NCBI RefSeq assembly: GCF_017255185.1
Contig: NZ_JAFKCZ010000009.1
Coordinates: 62,001 to 126,000 of the forward strand
Reading direction: 5' to 3'
DNA from: Parahaliea mediterranea
GTDB taxonomy: Bacteria > Pseudomonadota > Gammaproteobacteria > Pseudomonadales > Halieaceae
Length of the DNA stretch: 64,000 bases
Below, piece after piece: positions 1 through 8,503 of the stretch. The position numbers were made by a program, and so were the translations under genes. The notes below the pieces were generated by a model that had not been told where the DNA came from, did no database searches, and saw only the letters and a program-made list of their open reading frames with translations. Position 1 is the stretch's first letter. The number at the start of each line of letters is the position of its first letter.

Positions 1-323
1 TCATACCGCGCTTTACGGGCGTCATCGGCGGGCTGTTGGCGGCACCGTCGGGTCGGGATTACCTGGCGCGGGTCCCGGGCGTAGCGCAGTCGTTGTTGAG
101 CGATGGCGATACCGCCGCGGTGCTCAACTGGATCCTGCGCACCTACGATCCGGCTGGCATTCCCGCCGACTTCAGGCCCTATCGGGCCGGCGATATCGCC
201 CGGGCGCGCCGCGCCCCGCTATCGGACGCCACTGTTCACCGGCAGCGCCTGGTGAATGGCCTGGCCGGCCCCGGTATCGACGCCGACCGGGACTCGCAGC
301 CAGCGCCCCTTACCGCCAATTGA
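1..323 (+). CDS. C-terminal part of an unidentified protein (cytochrome c-associated)
   Basis: The reading frame is already open at base 3 and stops with TGA at 321-323, so only the last 106 or so residues are visible. No heme motif, membrane segment or catalytic motif lies in this part. It has a hydrophobic patch followed by a charged tail (Val-Pro-Gly, then Asn-Trp-Ile-Leu-Arg near the middle) that reminds me of the C-terminal part of some single-heme cytochrome c proteins, but I cannot confirm this. Its stop codon overlaps the ribosome binding site of the cytochrome c gene 10 bases downstream, so the two are probably one operon. That coupling is the only functional hint. Confidence 0.5.
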   Translation, partial: IPRFTGVIGGLLAAPSGRDYLARVPGVAQSLLSDGDTAAVLNWILRTYDPAGIPADFRPYRAGDIARARRAPLSDATVHRQRLVNGLAGPGIDADRDSQPAPLTAN

Positions 324-333
324 GGATACGAGC

Positions 334-684
334 ATGAGAATTATCCAATACCTGTTGCTGGCGACCCTCGCCGCGGGTGCCGGGGCCGCGCGCTCCCAGC
401 CCCCGGCCTTCGCCGTCTGCGCTGCCTGTCACGCGGTATCCGCGCCAACGGCCCACGGCATCGGTCCGTCGTTGACGGGCATCGTCGGCCGCTCCGCCGG
501 CTCCGCCGAAGGTTTTATGTATTCGCCAGCGCTGGGAGGGGCCGACATCCTGTGGACGACGGAAAACCTGGACCGCTTCCTGGAAAACCCCGCCGAGACC
601 GTTCCCGGCAACTACATGGCCTTCCAGGGCGTGGCGGACCCCGCGCTGCGACGGGCCATCATCGACTATTTGGCGGATAGATAG
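334..684 (+). CDS. small exported class I cytochrome c
   Basis: This is a 116-residue single-heme cytochrome c that should carry electrons in the periplasm. Residues 1-21 form a signal peptide. The heme attachment motif is C29-A-A-C32-H33, and M95 in Asn-Tyr-Met-Ala-Phe is the likely second axial ligand, as in mitochondrial-type class I cytochromes (Gly-Pro-x-Leu follows the heme site, as in that family). The ATG at 334 is preceded by GAGG within the upstream stop region. A longer frame starting at 256 exists but would bury the signal peptide, so I rejected that start. The electron donor is presumably encoded upstream, outside the window. Confidence 0.88.
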   Translation: MRIIQYLLLATLAAGAGAARSQPPAFAVCAACHAVSAPTAHGIGPSLTGIVGRSAGSAEGFMYSPALGGADILWTTENLDRFLENPAETVPGNYMAFQGVADPALRRAIIDYLADR

Positions 685-768
685 CATCTCGCTTCAACTA
701 CTCCTTCCTCAGCTACTATAGTATGGTGAGGCGGACCACCGGCAGTGGTCCGAAGCAGGGAGTTGACT

Positions 769-1953
769 ATGAAGCACAGCAAGCGCAGCGTGCATCGCCC
801 GCAGTTTATCTCCGGTAGCGAGCTGCCGATTCCCACGCTGGAGATTCTGCGCGCCGACGGGTCGCTGTACGAGGGCGCCGAGGAACCGGAGCTGTCCCGG
901 GACCTGGCGGTCCGCATCTATCGCACCATGATCTTTACGCGCATTCTCGACGAGCGCATGACCTCGGCCCAGCGCCAGGGCCGGCTCAGTTTCTACCTGA
1001 CCTGCGCCGGCGAGGAGGCGGCGGTCGCCGGCAGCGTCGCGGCCTTCGATCCGGGCGACATGATCATGGGCCAGTACCGCGAGCAGGCGGCGCTGCGCTT
1101 TCGCGGCTTCAGCGCCCGCCAGTTCATGACCCAACTGCTCAGCACCCGCAACGACCTCGGCAAGGGGCGGCAAATGCCGGTCCACTACGGCACCCGGGAG
1201 CTGAATTTCATGACCATCAGTTCCCCCCTGGCGACACAGATTCCCCAGGCGGCGGGATACGCCTACGGCCAGCGACTGGACGCCGGCAAAGCCGGTGGTG
1301 GCGCGAGCCACTGCACCCTGTGTTACTACGGTGACGGCGCGGCCTCCGAGGGGGACTTCCACGCCGGCATGAACATGGCGGCGGTATTGAAGTGCCCCGT
1401 AGTGTTTTTCTGCCGCAACAACGGCTACGCCATCTCCACGCCCACCGCCGAGCAATACGCCGGCGACGGGATAGCCTCTCGCGGGGTCGGCTACGGCATG
1501 CAGACCATCCGCGTGGACGGCAACGACCTGCTGGCGGTCTACGCCGCCTCGGTGGCGGCGCGGCGCATCGCCGTCGAGTCTTTCGAGCCGGTGCTGATCG
1601 AGGCCATGTCCTATCGCCTCGGCGCCCACTCCACCTCCGACGACCCCAGCGGCTATCGCAGCCGGGAGGAGGAGGATCGCTGGCGGGAAATGGATCCGAT
1701 CGCGCGCATGCGCCTGTGGCTCTACGCCCGTGACTGGTGGAGCGAAGGCGAGGAGAAGGCGGCCCTGGAGTCCTATCGCGGCGAGGTCCTGAGTGAACTC
1801 AAGGCGGAGGAGAAAGAGCCCAAGCCGCCGCTCGCGGCGCTGGTGGAGGATGTCTACGACACGCCGCCATGGCACCTGCGCGAGCAGATCGAGGCGCTGA
1901 GCGAGCATGTGCGGCGGCATGCCGAACACTATCCCGCCGGCAAGGGAGTGTGA
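769..1953 (+). CDS. bkdA1: branched-chain 2-oxoacid dehydrogenase E1 alpha subunit
   Basis: This 394-residue protein is the thiamine-diphosphate-binding alpha subunit that decarboxylates branched-chain 2-oxo acids from valine, leucine and isoleucine. The central part has the TPP motif Gly-Asp-Gly-Ala-Ala-Ser-Glu-Gly-Asp ending in Asn-Met-Ala, and the phrase ISSPLATQIPQA typical of the branched-chain rather than the pyruvate enzyme. The loop HSTSDDPSGYR contains serines matching the regulatory phosphorylation loop of the mitochondrial E1 alpha. I chose ATG 769 because GGGAG lies just before it; an upstream GTG at 745 would add 8 residues. It leads a run with E1 beta (3 bases later), E2 and a kinase-like gene. 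No E3 gene is present, so dihydrolipoamide dehydrogenase must come from elsewhere. Confidence 0.93.
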   Translation: MKHSKRSVHRPQFISGSELPIPTLEILRADGSLYEGAEEPELSRDLAVRIYRTMIFTRILDERMTSAQRQGRLSFYLTCAGEEAAVAGSVAAFDPGDMIMGQYREQAALRFRGFSARQFMTQLLSTRNDLGKGRQMPVHYGTRELNFMTISSPLATQIPQAAGYAYGQRLDAGKAGGGASHCTLCYYGDGAASEGDFHAGMNMAAVLKCPVVFFCRNNGYAISTPTAEQYAGDGIASRGVGYGMQTIRVDGNDLLAVYAASVAARRIAVESFEPVLIEAMSYRLGAHSTSDDPSGYRSREEEDRWREMDPIARMRLWLYARDWWSEGEEKAALESYRGEVLSELKAEEKEPKPPLAALVEDVYDTPPWHLREQIEALSEHVRRHAEHYPAGKGV

Positions 1954-1956
1954 GTC

Positions 1957-2937
1957 GTGGCTGAGATGAATCTGTTGCAGGCCGTCAACACCGCCCTGGA
2001 CGCCGCGATGGCGGCGGACGAGCGGGTAATCTGCCTGGGCGAGGACGTGGGCGGTTTCGGCGGGGTGTTCCGTGCCACCAGCCACCTCCAGGAAAAGTAT
2101 GGCCGGGAGCGCTGCTTCAATACCCCCCTGACCGAGCAGGGTATCGCCGGCTTCGCCATCGGCCTCGCGGCGCAGGGCAAGGTGCCGGTGGCGGAGATCC
2201 AGTTCGCCGACTACATCTTTCCCGCCTTTGACCAGATCGTGAACGAGGCCGCCAAGTTCCGCTACCGCACGGGCAACCAGTTCGACGTGGCGGGCCTGAC
2301 CATTCGCGCGCCCTACGGTGGCGGCATAGCGGGCGGCCTGTATCACTCGCAGTCGCCCGAGGCCTATTTTTGCCATACCCCGGGCCTCAAGGTGGTGGTG
2401 CCCAGTGGCCCACGGCAGGCCAAGGGGCTGTTGACCGCGGCGATTCGCGACCCCAATCCGGTGCTGTTCTTCGAACCCAAGCGACTGTACCGGGCCGCGG
2501 TGGGGGAGGTGCCCGACGAGGAGTACACGCTCCCCCTGGGCGAGGCGGAGCTGGTCCGCGAGGGCGAGGACATCACCCTGCTGGGCTGGGGGGCGCAGAT
2601 GGAGTACCTGCTCAAGGCGGCGGACTTGGCGGCGGCGGAGGAGGGCATCGCCTGCGAGGTGATCGACCTGCGCACCCTGCTGCCCTGGGACCGGGACCGG
2701 GTGGCGGCATCGGTGCGCAAGACCGGACGCCTGCTGATCGCCCACGAGGCGCCGCGGACCGGCGGCTACGCCGGCGAGATCAGCGCCAGTATCCAGGAAA
2801 CCTGCTTCCTCCACCTGGAAGCGCCGATAGCCCGTGTCACCGGCCTGGACACGCCCTTTCCCCTGGCCAACGAGAAGGAATACATGACCGACCAGTGGAA
2901 AATCCTCGACGCCATCAAGGCCAGTCTGAATTACTGA
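1957..2937 (+). CDS. bkdA2: branched-chain 2-oxoacid dehydrogenase E1 beta subunit
   Basis: A 326-residue transketolase-fold beta subunit that completes the E1 active site with the product of the preceding gene. The N-terminus (Asn-Leu-Leu-Gln-Ala-Val-Asn) and the [14 protein letters not shown] segment around residues 28-41 are typical of this family, as is [18 protein letters not shown] near residues 53-70. A transketolase C-terminal domain covers roughly residues 200-320. I start it at GTG 1957; ATG 1966 (three codons later) is equally possible. Only 3 bases separate it from the E1 alpha stop, which implies co-translation of the two subunits in equal amounts. Confidence 0.93.
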   Translation: MAEMNLLQAVNTALDAAMAADERVICLGEDVGGFGGVFRATSHLQEKYGRERCFNTPLTEQGIAGFAIGLAAQGKVPVAEIQFADYIFPAFDQIVNEAAKFRYRTGNQFDVAGLTIRAPYGGGIAGGLYHSQSPEAYFCHTPGLKVVVPSGPRQAKGLLTAAIRDPNPVLFFEPKRLYRAAVGEVPDEEYTLPLGEAELVREGEDITLLGWGAQMEYLLKAADLAAAEEGIACEVIDLRTLLPWDRDRVAASVRKTGRLLIAHEAPRTGGYAGEISASIQETCFLHLEAPIARVTGLDTPFPLANEKEYMTDQWKILDAIKASLNY

Positions 2938-2962
2938 GCGCAACGGGAACCGGAGAGCCGGC

Positions 2963-4189
2963 ATGAAGACCGATTTTATTCTGCCCGATATCGGCGAGGG
3001 CATCGTGGAGTGCGAGATCGTCCAGTGGCTGGTGGCGGAGGGCGATCACATCGACGAGGACCAGCCGGTGGCCGAGGTGAGCACCGACAAGGCGATGGTG
3101 GAGATCCCCTCCGTGCACAGCGGCAAAGTCCTCAAGCTCTATTACGCGGAGGGGGAGGTTGCCCGTGTGCACCAACCCCTGTTTGCCCTGGAGCGGGACG
3201 ACGCCAACGGCGAGGAAGTTTCCGGAGCTCCGGCCACGGCGCCCGCCGAGGGGACAGCCCCGGCGGAGACCAGCGCGGAGCCCGAGGCGGCGCGGGCGCC
3301 CGCCAAACGCGGCGACAAGGTACTGACCACCCCTGCGGTGCGGCGCATCGCCCGCGAACACGATCTGGACCTCGCGCAGGTTCCCGCCACCGGCAAGAAC
3401 GACCGGGTACTGAAAGAGGATGTACTGGCCTACCTGTCCCGGCGGGACGAGTCGCCGCAAAGCGTTGCGTCGTCCAGCGCCGCCGAGGACCGGGTGGAGC
3501 CGATCCGCGGTCCACGGGCGGTGATGGCGCGGGCCATGACCGAGGCGGTGGCGACCATTCCGCATTTCACCTATGTCGACGAGATCGATCTTACGGCACT
3601 GATCCAGCTGCGCGGCCAGCTCAAGGAGCGCTTTGCGGAGCGCGAGGTCCGCTTGACCATGATGCCGCTGTTCATGAAAGCCCTGTCGCTGGCCTTGCAC
3701 GAGTTCCCGATACTCAACAGCCGTCCCAACGATGACTGCACCGAATTGCGCTATATCGCCAGTCACAACATCGGCATGGCAGTGGACTCCCGGGTGGGGC
3801 TGCTGGTGCCCAATGTCAAAAACGTACAGGAACTGACCCTGCTGGAACTGGCCCGTGAGCTCAACCGCCTGACCGACGTTGCCCGGGAGGGGCGGGTGGA
3901 CCCCGCCGACCTGCGCGATGGCACCATCACCATCTCCAATGTGGGGGCCGTGGGCGGCACCGTGGCCACGCCGATTATCAACAAACCCGAAGTGGCGATT
4001 GTCGCCCTGGGCAAAGTCCAGAGCCTGCCGCGATTCGACGAGCGCGGGGACGTGGTGGCCAGGCAGTTGATGACCGCGAGCTGGTCGGGTGATCACCGCG
4101 TCATCGACGGCGCCACCATGGCGCGTTTCAGCAATGCCTGGAAGGGCTTCCTGGAGGAACCCTCGACGATGCTGGCGGCAATGCGCTGA
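2963..4189 (+). CDS. bkdB: lipoamide acyltransferase E2 of the branched-chain 2-oxoacid dehydrogenase complex
   Basis: A 408-residue dihydrolipoamide acyltransferase that forms the core of the complex and moves the acyl group to CoA. There is one lipoyl domain (residues 1-78) with the lipoylated lysine K43 in STDKAMVEIP. An Ala/Glu/Pro-rich linker follows, then the peripheral-subunit-binding domain at about residues 112-150 (TPAVRRIAREHDLDL). The catalytic acyltransferase domain ends with H378-R-V-I-D382-G, the conserved His/Asp pair. A single lipoyl domain fits a branched-chain E2 better than a proteobacterial pyruvate E2, which often has two or three. The gene follows E1 beta by 25 bases. 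Confidence 0.93.
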   Translation: MKTDFILPDIGEGIVECEIVQWLVAEGDHIDEDQPVAEVSTDKAMVEIPSVHSGKVLKLYYAEGEVARVHQPLFALERDDANGEEVSGAPATAPAEGTAPAETSAEPEAARAPAKRGDKVLTTPAVRRIAREHDLDLAQVPATGKNDRVLKEDVLAYLSRRDESPQSVASSSAAEDRVEPIRGPRAVMARAMTEAVATIPHFTYVDEIDLTALIQLRGQLKERFAEREVRLTMMPLFMKALSLALHEFPILNSRPNDDCTELRYIASHNIGMAVDSRVGLLVPNVKNVQELTLLELARELNRLTDVAREGRVDPADLRDGTITISNVGAVGGTVATPIINKPEVAIVALGKVQSLPRFDERGDVVARQLMTASWSGDHRVIDGATMARFSNAWKGFLEEPSTMLAAMR

Positions 4190-4216
4190 ACGTGTCGGTG
4201 TAGGCTGGTCGCGGAG

Positions 4217-6082
4217 ATGAATTTGCAGGAGGTGGCAGGCAGCGGCGGCAGGCGTGGTCTGCAGCATTTTTACATCAACGAAGAGCAGTCGATCTACCTG
4301 CTCAGCCAGCGCGACGCGCGCAAACTCAAGCAGTGGCTGGCGCTGTGCGAGGAGCAGCTGCGGTTGCTGGGCTACGAGGCGATCGAGATTATCGGCAAGG
4401 GCGCCTACGGCTTCGTCTTCGCCGGCCGCGAACGCGGCGATAGGACCGGCGAGCGGCAGTACGTATTCAAGTTCGCGCGTATCACCCTGCCGCGTCATGT
4501 GCAGGATCGCCTGGAGGAAGAGGCCTATATGCTCTCCCAGGTGGCGTTGCCGCACATTCCCGCCTATCTGGAATTCCAGCGGGTGCGCGGGCAGTCGATC
4601 CTGATGATGGAGCGGGCACGCGGCATCAACCTGCAGGAACTCATCCTGAAGCGCGGCCGCGTGGAACCGCGGCTGGTGCTGAAAATCGCCACACAGTTGG
4701 CGGACATTCTCCGGTCGCTGCGCGAGCAAGCGCGACGGCGGGATCGACCGCCGATCATTCACGGCGATATCAAACCCTCCAACGTGGTTTTCGACGAGCA
4801 GCGTGAGGAAGTCGCGCTGATCGACTGGGGCGCCGCGGTGTTCGCGCAGCAGGACGCCAACCGGCAGTTTGCCGGGTCGGTGGGGCTCGTGGCCCTGTCC
4901 TCGGACCTGCAGCAAACCAACGCCAAACTGGGCGACATTTACTTTATCGGCGAGGAGCAGCTTCGCGGCGGCCTGTCATCGCCGCGTTTCGACGAGCAGG
5001 GCGTGGCCGGCACCCTGTACGCCCTGGCCTCGGGACAGTCCAGCCGTTTTGGCAGCGCGGTGATTACACCCACCAGCCTCGGGCTGCCGGTGGAGTTCGC
5101 CCGCACCCTGGCCAATCTGCTGTCTCCGGATCCTGCACTGCGGGACCGCGCCGGGGACTATTTTCTCGACAACATGCGCTACATGAAGCGGATCGTGATT
5201 CCCGGTGGCGGTACGGGGCCGCGCGAGGAGCCGCCACTGGTTCCCGTCTGGCAGGCCCCGCGAGCACGTGATATCGACAGCGTGGTGTACAGCTCGCGCA
5301 AGTCCTTCCTGCGCCAGGAAATGCCCGAGAAACTGGTTGCCGACGTGGACCCGACGGAGCTCGATCGTTATTACAAAAACTACCTGGAGGGCATGGGCGA
5401 TACGGAAAAGGCCTTTGTGATCGCCGTGAGCCACCTGGGACATTACCCCGTGGTCGGCGGGCTGGCCATTCACTGGAGCGAGCGGGGCATGCACATCGAC
5501 TCAAACCTCAACCTTTACGACGCAGAGCTGTATCCCGCCTTCACCTCCGCGGTGAACAACGTGGTACACCTGGGGCGGGCGATCAGTAAAACCGGTGTGT
5601 TCAAGAGCTGCATGTTCGACGCCCGCAATACCCTGCACATTGAGCGCGCCGCCCGCGACGAACCTTTCCGGGTGACACCGGGCATGCACATTCCCTACGA
5701 GGTCAGCGAGCTCCCCCCCGAGGGCACCGGCAGTAAACTCCATTCCTATTTCGAGGACGGCGACGACCCGGATGAAATGCTGGAGCTGCCGCGGCCCATC
5801 CTGGACCAACTGGCCGTTTTGAACACCATCAGCCACACCGGCTGTATCATCTTCGAGAGTCTGGAGTTCGACCTCAAGATACACAACTACCTGCAGTTGC
5901 TGGACCCCGCGGAGGAGTCGCGCTTTCGCGCCAGCCTGGACGCGATTCTGGAGCAATTGCACCTGATTTCGGACCTGGGCGTGTCCGGGTTCATGAAGTT
6001 GCTGGATACGGACACCAAGTTTTTCCCCTTCCTGGCCCGGCAGCCGGATTGTTTCGCAACCACCGGGCGGAACGGCCGCTGA
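4217..6082 (+). CDS. Hanks-type serine/threonine protein kinase-like protein with an uncharacterised C-terminal half
   Basis: A 621-residue soluble protein. Residues about 55-330 form a protein kinase fold: a glycine loop G60-K-G-A-Y-G-F-V, the ATP-anchoring lysine K85 (Val-Phe-Lys-Phe), the catalytic loop HGDIKPSN near residue 184 (HRD written as HGD, Asp and Lys kept) and Asp-Trp-Gly in place of DFG near residue 202. All key catalytic residues are therefore present. Residues about 340-621 have no domain I recognise, no transmembrane helix and no repeats such as PASTA. The gene starts 27 bases after the E2 stop and runs the same way, so it is very probably expressed with the dehydrogenase. 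Control of that complex is my inference, not something shown by the sequence. Confidence 0.8.
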   Translation: MNLQEVAGSGGRRGLQHFYINEEQSIYLLSQRDARKLKQWLALCEEQLRLLGYEAIEIIGKGAYGFVFAGRERGDRTGERQYVFKFARITLPRHVQDRLEEEAYMLSQVALPHIPAYLEFQRVRGQSILMMERARGINLQELILKRGRVEPRLVLKIATQLADILRSLREQARRRDRPPIIHGDIKPSNVVFDEQREEVALIDWGAAVFAQQDANRQFAGSVGLVALSSDLQQTNAKLGDIYFIGEEQLRGGLSSPRFDEQGVAGTLYALASGQSSRFGSAVITPTSLGLPVEFARTLANLLSPDPALRDRAGDYFLDNMRYMKRIVIPGGGTGPREEPPLVPVWQAPRARDIDSVVYSSRKSFLRQEMPEKLVADVDPTELDRYYKNYLEGMGDTEKAFVIAVSHLGHYPVVGGLAIHWSERGMHIDSNLNLYDAELYPAFTSAVNNVVHLGRAISKTGVFKSCMFDARNTLHIERAARDEPFRVTPGMHIPYEVSELPPEGTGSKLHSYFEDGDDPDEMLELPRPILDQLAVLNTISHTGCIIFESLEFDLKIHNYLQLLDPAEESRFRASLDAILEQLHLISDLGVSGFMKLLDTDTKFFPFLARQPDCFATTGRNGR

Positions 6083-6088
6083 ATCAGG

Positions 6089-6115
6089 GGCTCGCTAACG
6101 GTACTGGAGCGAGCC
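6089..6115. terminator. stem-loop between convergent genes
   Basis: A perfect 8-bp stem, GGCTCGCT (6089-6096) with AGCGAGCC (6108-6115), encloses an 11-base loop. It sits 7 bases past the kinase stop and 21 bases from the end of the convergent OsmC-like gene. There is no clear T-run on either side, so factor-independent termination is plausible but not proven. Confidence 0.5.
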
Positions 6116-6136
6116 TGTATTATCGAGATTGGCCCG

Positions 6137-7336
6137 CTAGGCTCTCTTGACTCTCAGCCTGGTTTTCAACTCACTTCGACACAACGCGTGAAGAAAACAC
6201 GTTTGCTCCGATATATCCAACATCTCCTGGGCCATGCTATCGGGCTCGGAAGTTTCCAGATATACATGCGTTTCAACCGGATCCGCCGTTCCTGCCTTGC
6301 CAGTATCCCCGGATGCGCCTCCCAGCGAGAAATGGGTGTCTTGAAGAATCTGGTATTTCGGCAAGTCGAGTTTCAGTATTTCCACAAACCGACCAAACTG
6401 AGTCATGAAACAAAAGCCAATACCCGCGGATATGTAGGTATAGGCATCCGGAGCGCGGCCATGCCCCCCATTGACAGGCGCCTCTTCCGATAGAAGGCAG
6501 AAGTTGGTCCCGTAGGGAGAATAGGTCATCTGTTGAATCTCCTTGATGCCGTCTTCCCGCAGCGTGGCGATTGCGCCGATATTCAAGCGGCGATCCTGCT
6601 CCGAGGCCAGGGAGGATCCGCTTTCCGAGGTGCCCTTGGCAACGTCCTTCTTGGGGGTTGGTCCGACGGATTCCAGCAGTGTCAGATCCGAGAATTTGGC
6701 CGCTACTGTATCGACCAGTTCAACTGGGTTTCGCAGCAGAGGGGCTTTCATCTCCGCAACCCTGGCGGTGGGCAGCTCCTGCCCGTTTTTAGACAGCTTG
6801 AAGAGGCTATCGAGCTGTTCGCGCATCAATCCGTTGAGTGGCGATGCGTGAATCGCATTTGCTAGAAATGTGCCTAGCTCGCCGTCATCGAGCCCGCAAT
6901 CTATTTCCACCGTGAGTTCCACCGGCTCGGCACCGCCTATCATGGTACGTTTAAGCATGGAGCCTTTCATGGTGTAGTAGTTGTCCTGGATGAGTTTAAG
7001 CTTGCGTATCTCGACGTTCTGCTTGCGAGCCAGGGCCAGTATTTCATTCATGTAGCTCGATATCATCCCCGTGGTGAGGAAGGCCAGCGGACAGGGAGCG
7101 GCGTCGTGCCCGTTGAGGTAGGCGCCCTCATCGGACACCAGGCGCCAGGTGGCGCCGGTGCGTGCCGATGTGACGAGGGCTTCCTTTTGAAAACCCGAGA
7201 GAGAGTGGATAAAGGTACGCAATGCGTCGCCCTTCCTGTTCTCCGGCGCGGATATTCCCATCTCGGAGGGATTGGCCACCTCGAAGAACGGCGGTAAACC
7301 GCATGCGCCAATTGTATTCTCGCCCAGCTTTGTCAT
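6137..7336 (-). CDS. tandem OsmC-like protein
   Basis: A 399-residue soluble protein that looks like two OsmC/Ohr folds in tandem. OsmC proteins reduce organic hydroperoxides using a cysteine pair. In the second half I see SAGIGFCFMTQFGRF, which places a cysteine at the start of the long helix, and EQTCFLHAL, the second cysteine, so this half could be active. The first half has the family-like CPLAFLTTGMISSYM, but the helix cysteine position holds Ser/Ile and no second cysteine is evident, so it may be structural. A Ser/Lys-rich linker joins the halves. It is transcribed divergently from an AraC-type regulator, its likely controller. The substrate is unknown. Confidence 0.65.
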   Translation of the reverse strand: MTKLGENTIGACGLPPFFEVANPSEMGISAPENRKGDALRTFIHSLSGFQKEALVTSARTGATWRLVSDEGAYLNGHDAAPCPLAFLTTGMISSYMNEILALARKQNVEIRKLKLIQDNYYTMKGSMLKRTMIGGAEPVELTVEIDCGLDDGELGTFLANAIHASPLNGLMREQLDSLFKLSKNGQELPTARVAEMKAPLLRNPVELVDTVAAKFSDLTLLESVGPTPKKDVAKGTSESGSSLASEQDRRLNIGAIATLREDGIKEIQQMTYSPYGTNFCLLSEEAPVNGGHGRAPDAYTYISAGIGFCFMTQFGRFVEILKLDLPKYQILQDTHFSLGGASGDTGKAGTADPVETHVYLETSEPDSMAQEMLDISEQTCFLHALCRSELKTRLRVKRA

Positions 7337-7489
7337 GGTATTCTCCGTCGTTCGGGTTGTCAGGCCGCGTAGATGAGCGACCAGCGGGGGATGTTATTCC
7401 CGCATCATAGAAAGAGTCCGGCTGGTCTAGAATGGATGCTTGGCACATTTTTCTTGTACAATTCGGACAAACCGCGCAACGCATCGGTC

Positions 7490-8383
7490 ATGCAAGACAA
7501 CATTCCCCACTTTTACCAGTACGGTGAGTCAGAAGCCGCCGAAGAGCTGGAATTCGTTCATGCCAGCAAGCTGTTCAGCCGAATAAAAGAATATAATTGG
7601 GAAATCAAACCCCACCGGCACGACAGTCTCCATCAAATCTTCCTGCTGCTGGACGGCTCCATCGAGACCCGCCTGGAAACCCAGCAATTGACCTTGCAGG
7701 CGCCGAGTATTCTCGTCGTTCCCGCGGGCCATGTGCATGGTTTCCAGTATGATGAGTCTGCCCGGGGGCTGGTTACCACGGTGGCTGACGGATTTCTTCG
7801 CAAGGCATGTGACGGAGATGAGTGGAGCTGGATAAGCAAGCTTCTGGATGAAATTTTCATCTGCCGGCTGTCCAGCCCGCTGCCCCAGGAAACCCCGCTT
7901 GTTGCTTACCTGCAGGATATCGAGCGCGAGTATCGTTTTTCGGCACCAGGCCGGTTACAGATAGTTGCCGCTTTGTTGAAACTGGTGTTCATCCATCTGG
8001 GGCGCAATCTGGAGTTACAGCGAGTGATGACGGGGGATAGCTCCCACTATGTCCAGATATTTGATTCATTCCGGAAACTGGTTGATACATATTACACCGG
8101 CCATATGCGGGTTTCGGGCTATTGCCGTTTACTGTCGATCAATGAGCGCAAGTTGAATCGTGTCTGTAAGGCGCTCACTGGTGCCGGCCCTTCTACCTAT
8201 ATACATCGCCACCTCATTCAGGAGGCCAAGAGACATTTAATTTACACGCATAAACCCGTGGCGCAGGTTTGCTTTGAACTGGGTTTTTCCGATCCGGCCT
8301 ACTTTTCACGTTTCTTTTCCAGGCACACGGGGTATTCACCCCGAGACTACTGTGACCGATATCGGAAAGCGCTGACCGGATAG
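7490..8383 (+). CDS. AraC-family transcriptional regulator (PobR-like)
   Basis: A 297-residue regulator with an N-terminal cupin sensor (metal-site-like HRHDSLHQ near residue 44) and a C-terminal double helix-turn-helix ending in FSDPAYFSRFFSRHTGYSP, the AraC signature. The chosen ATG at 7490 gives an N-terminus MQDNIPHFYQYGE, which matches PobR-type regulators that begin with Ile-Pro-x-Phe-x-x-Tyr-Gly-Glu; frames from 7373 or 7433 would add unlikely leaders. The promoter region shared with the OsmC-like gene (7337-7489) contains the palindrome TTGTACAA at 7454-7461, a possible binding half-site. Regulators of this type usually answer to aromatic or other small organic acids; the ligand here cannot be read. 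Confidence 0.82.
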   Translation: MQDNIPHFYQYGESEAAEELEFVHASKLFSRIKEYNWEIKPHRHDSLHQIFLLLDGSIETRLETQQLTLQAPSILVVPAGHVHGFQYDESARGLVTTVADGFLRKACDGDEWSWISKLLDEIFICRLSSPLPQETPLVAYLQDIEREYRFSAPGRLQIVAALLKLVFIHLGRNLELQRVMTGDSSHYVQIFDSFRKLVDTYYTGHMRVSGYCRLLSINERKLNRVCKALTGAGPSTYIHRHLIQEAKRHLIYTHKPVAQVCFELGFSDPAYFSRFFSRHTGYSPRDYCDRYRKALTG

Positions 8384-8503
8384 CGTGTGTCTGGTAGCGT
8401 CTGTCTATTTCCTGTCAATTGAGCCGGGGCAGGGCGTGGCGACGCTTCCGATGCAGACATGCAAAAATTGTGGTGTTGCGCAGGCAAGCACGTTTTTGAC
8501 CGT

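Noticed and set aside
709-3003. Long open frame on the minus strand opposite the E1 genes (764 codons)
   Set aside because: It mirrors clear E1 alpha and E1 beta genes. Its product is rich in Arg, His, Gly and Leu with no motif, as expected opposite GC-rich genes.
2915-4915. Long minus-strand frame opposite E2 and the kinase (666 codons)
   Set aside because: It is antisense to two well-supported genes and has no recognisable domain or ribosome site.
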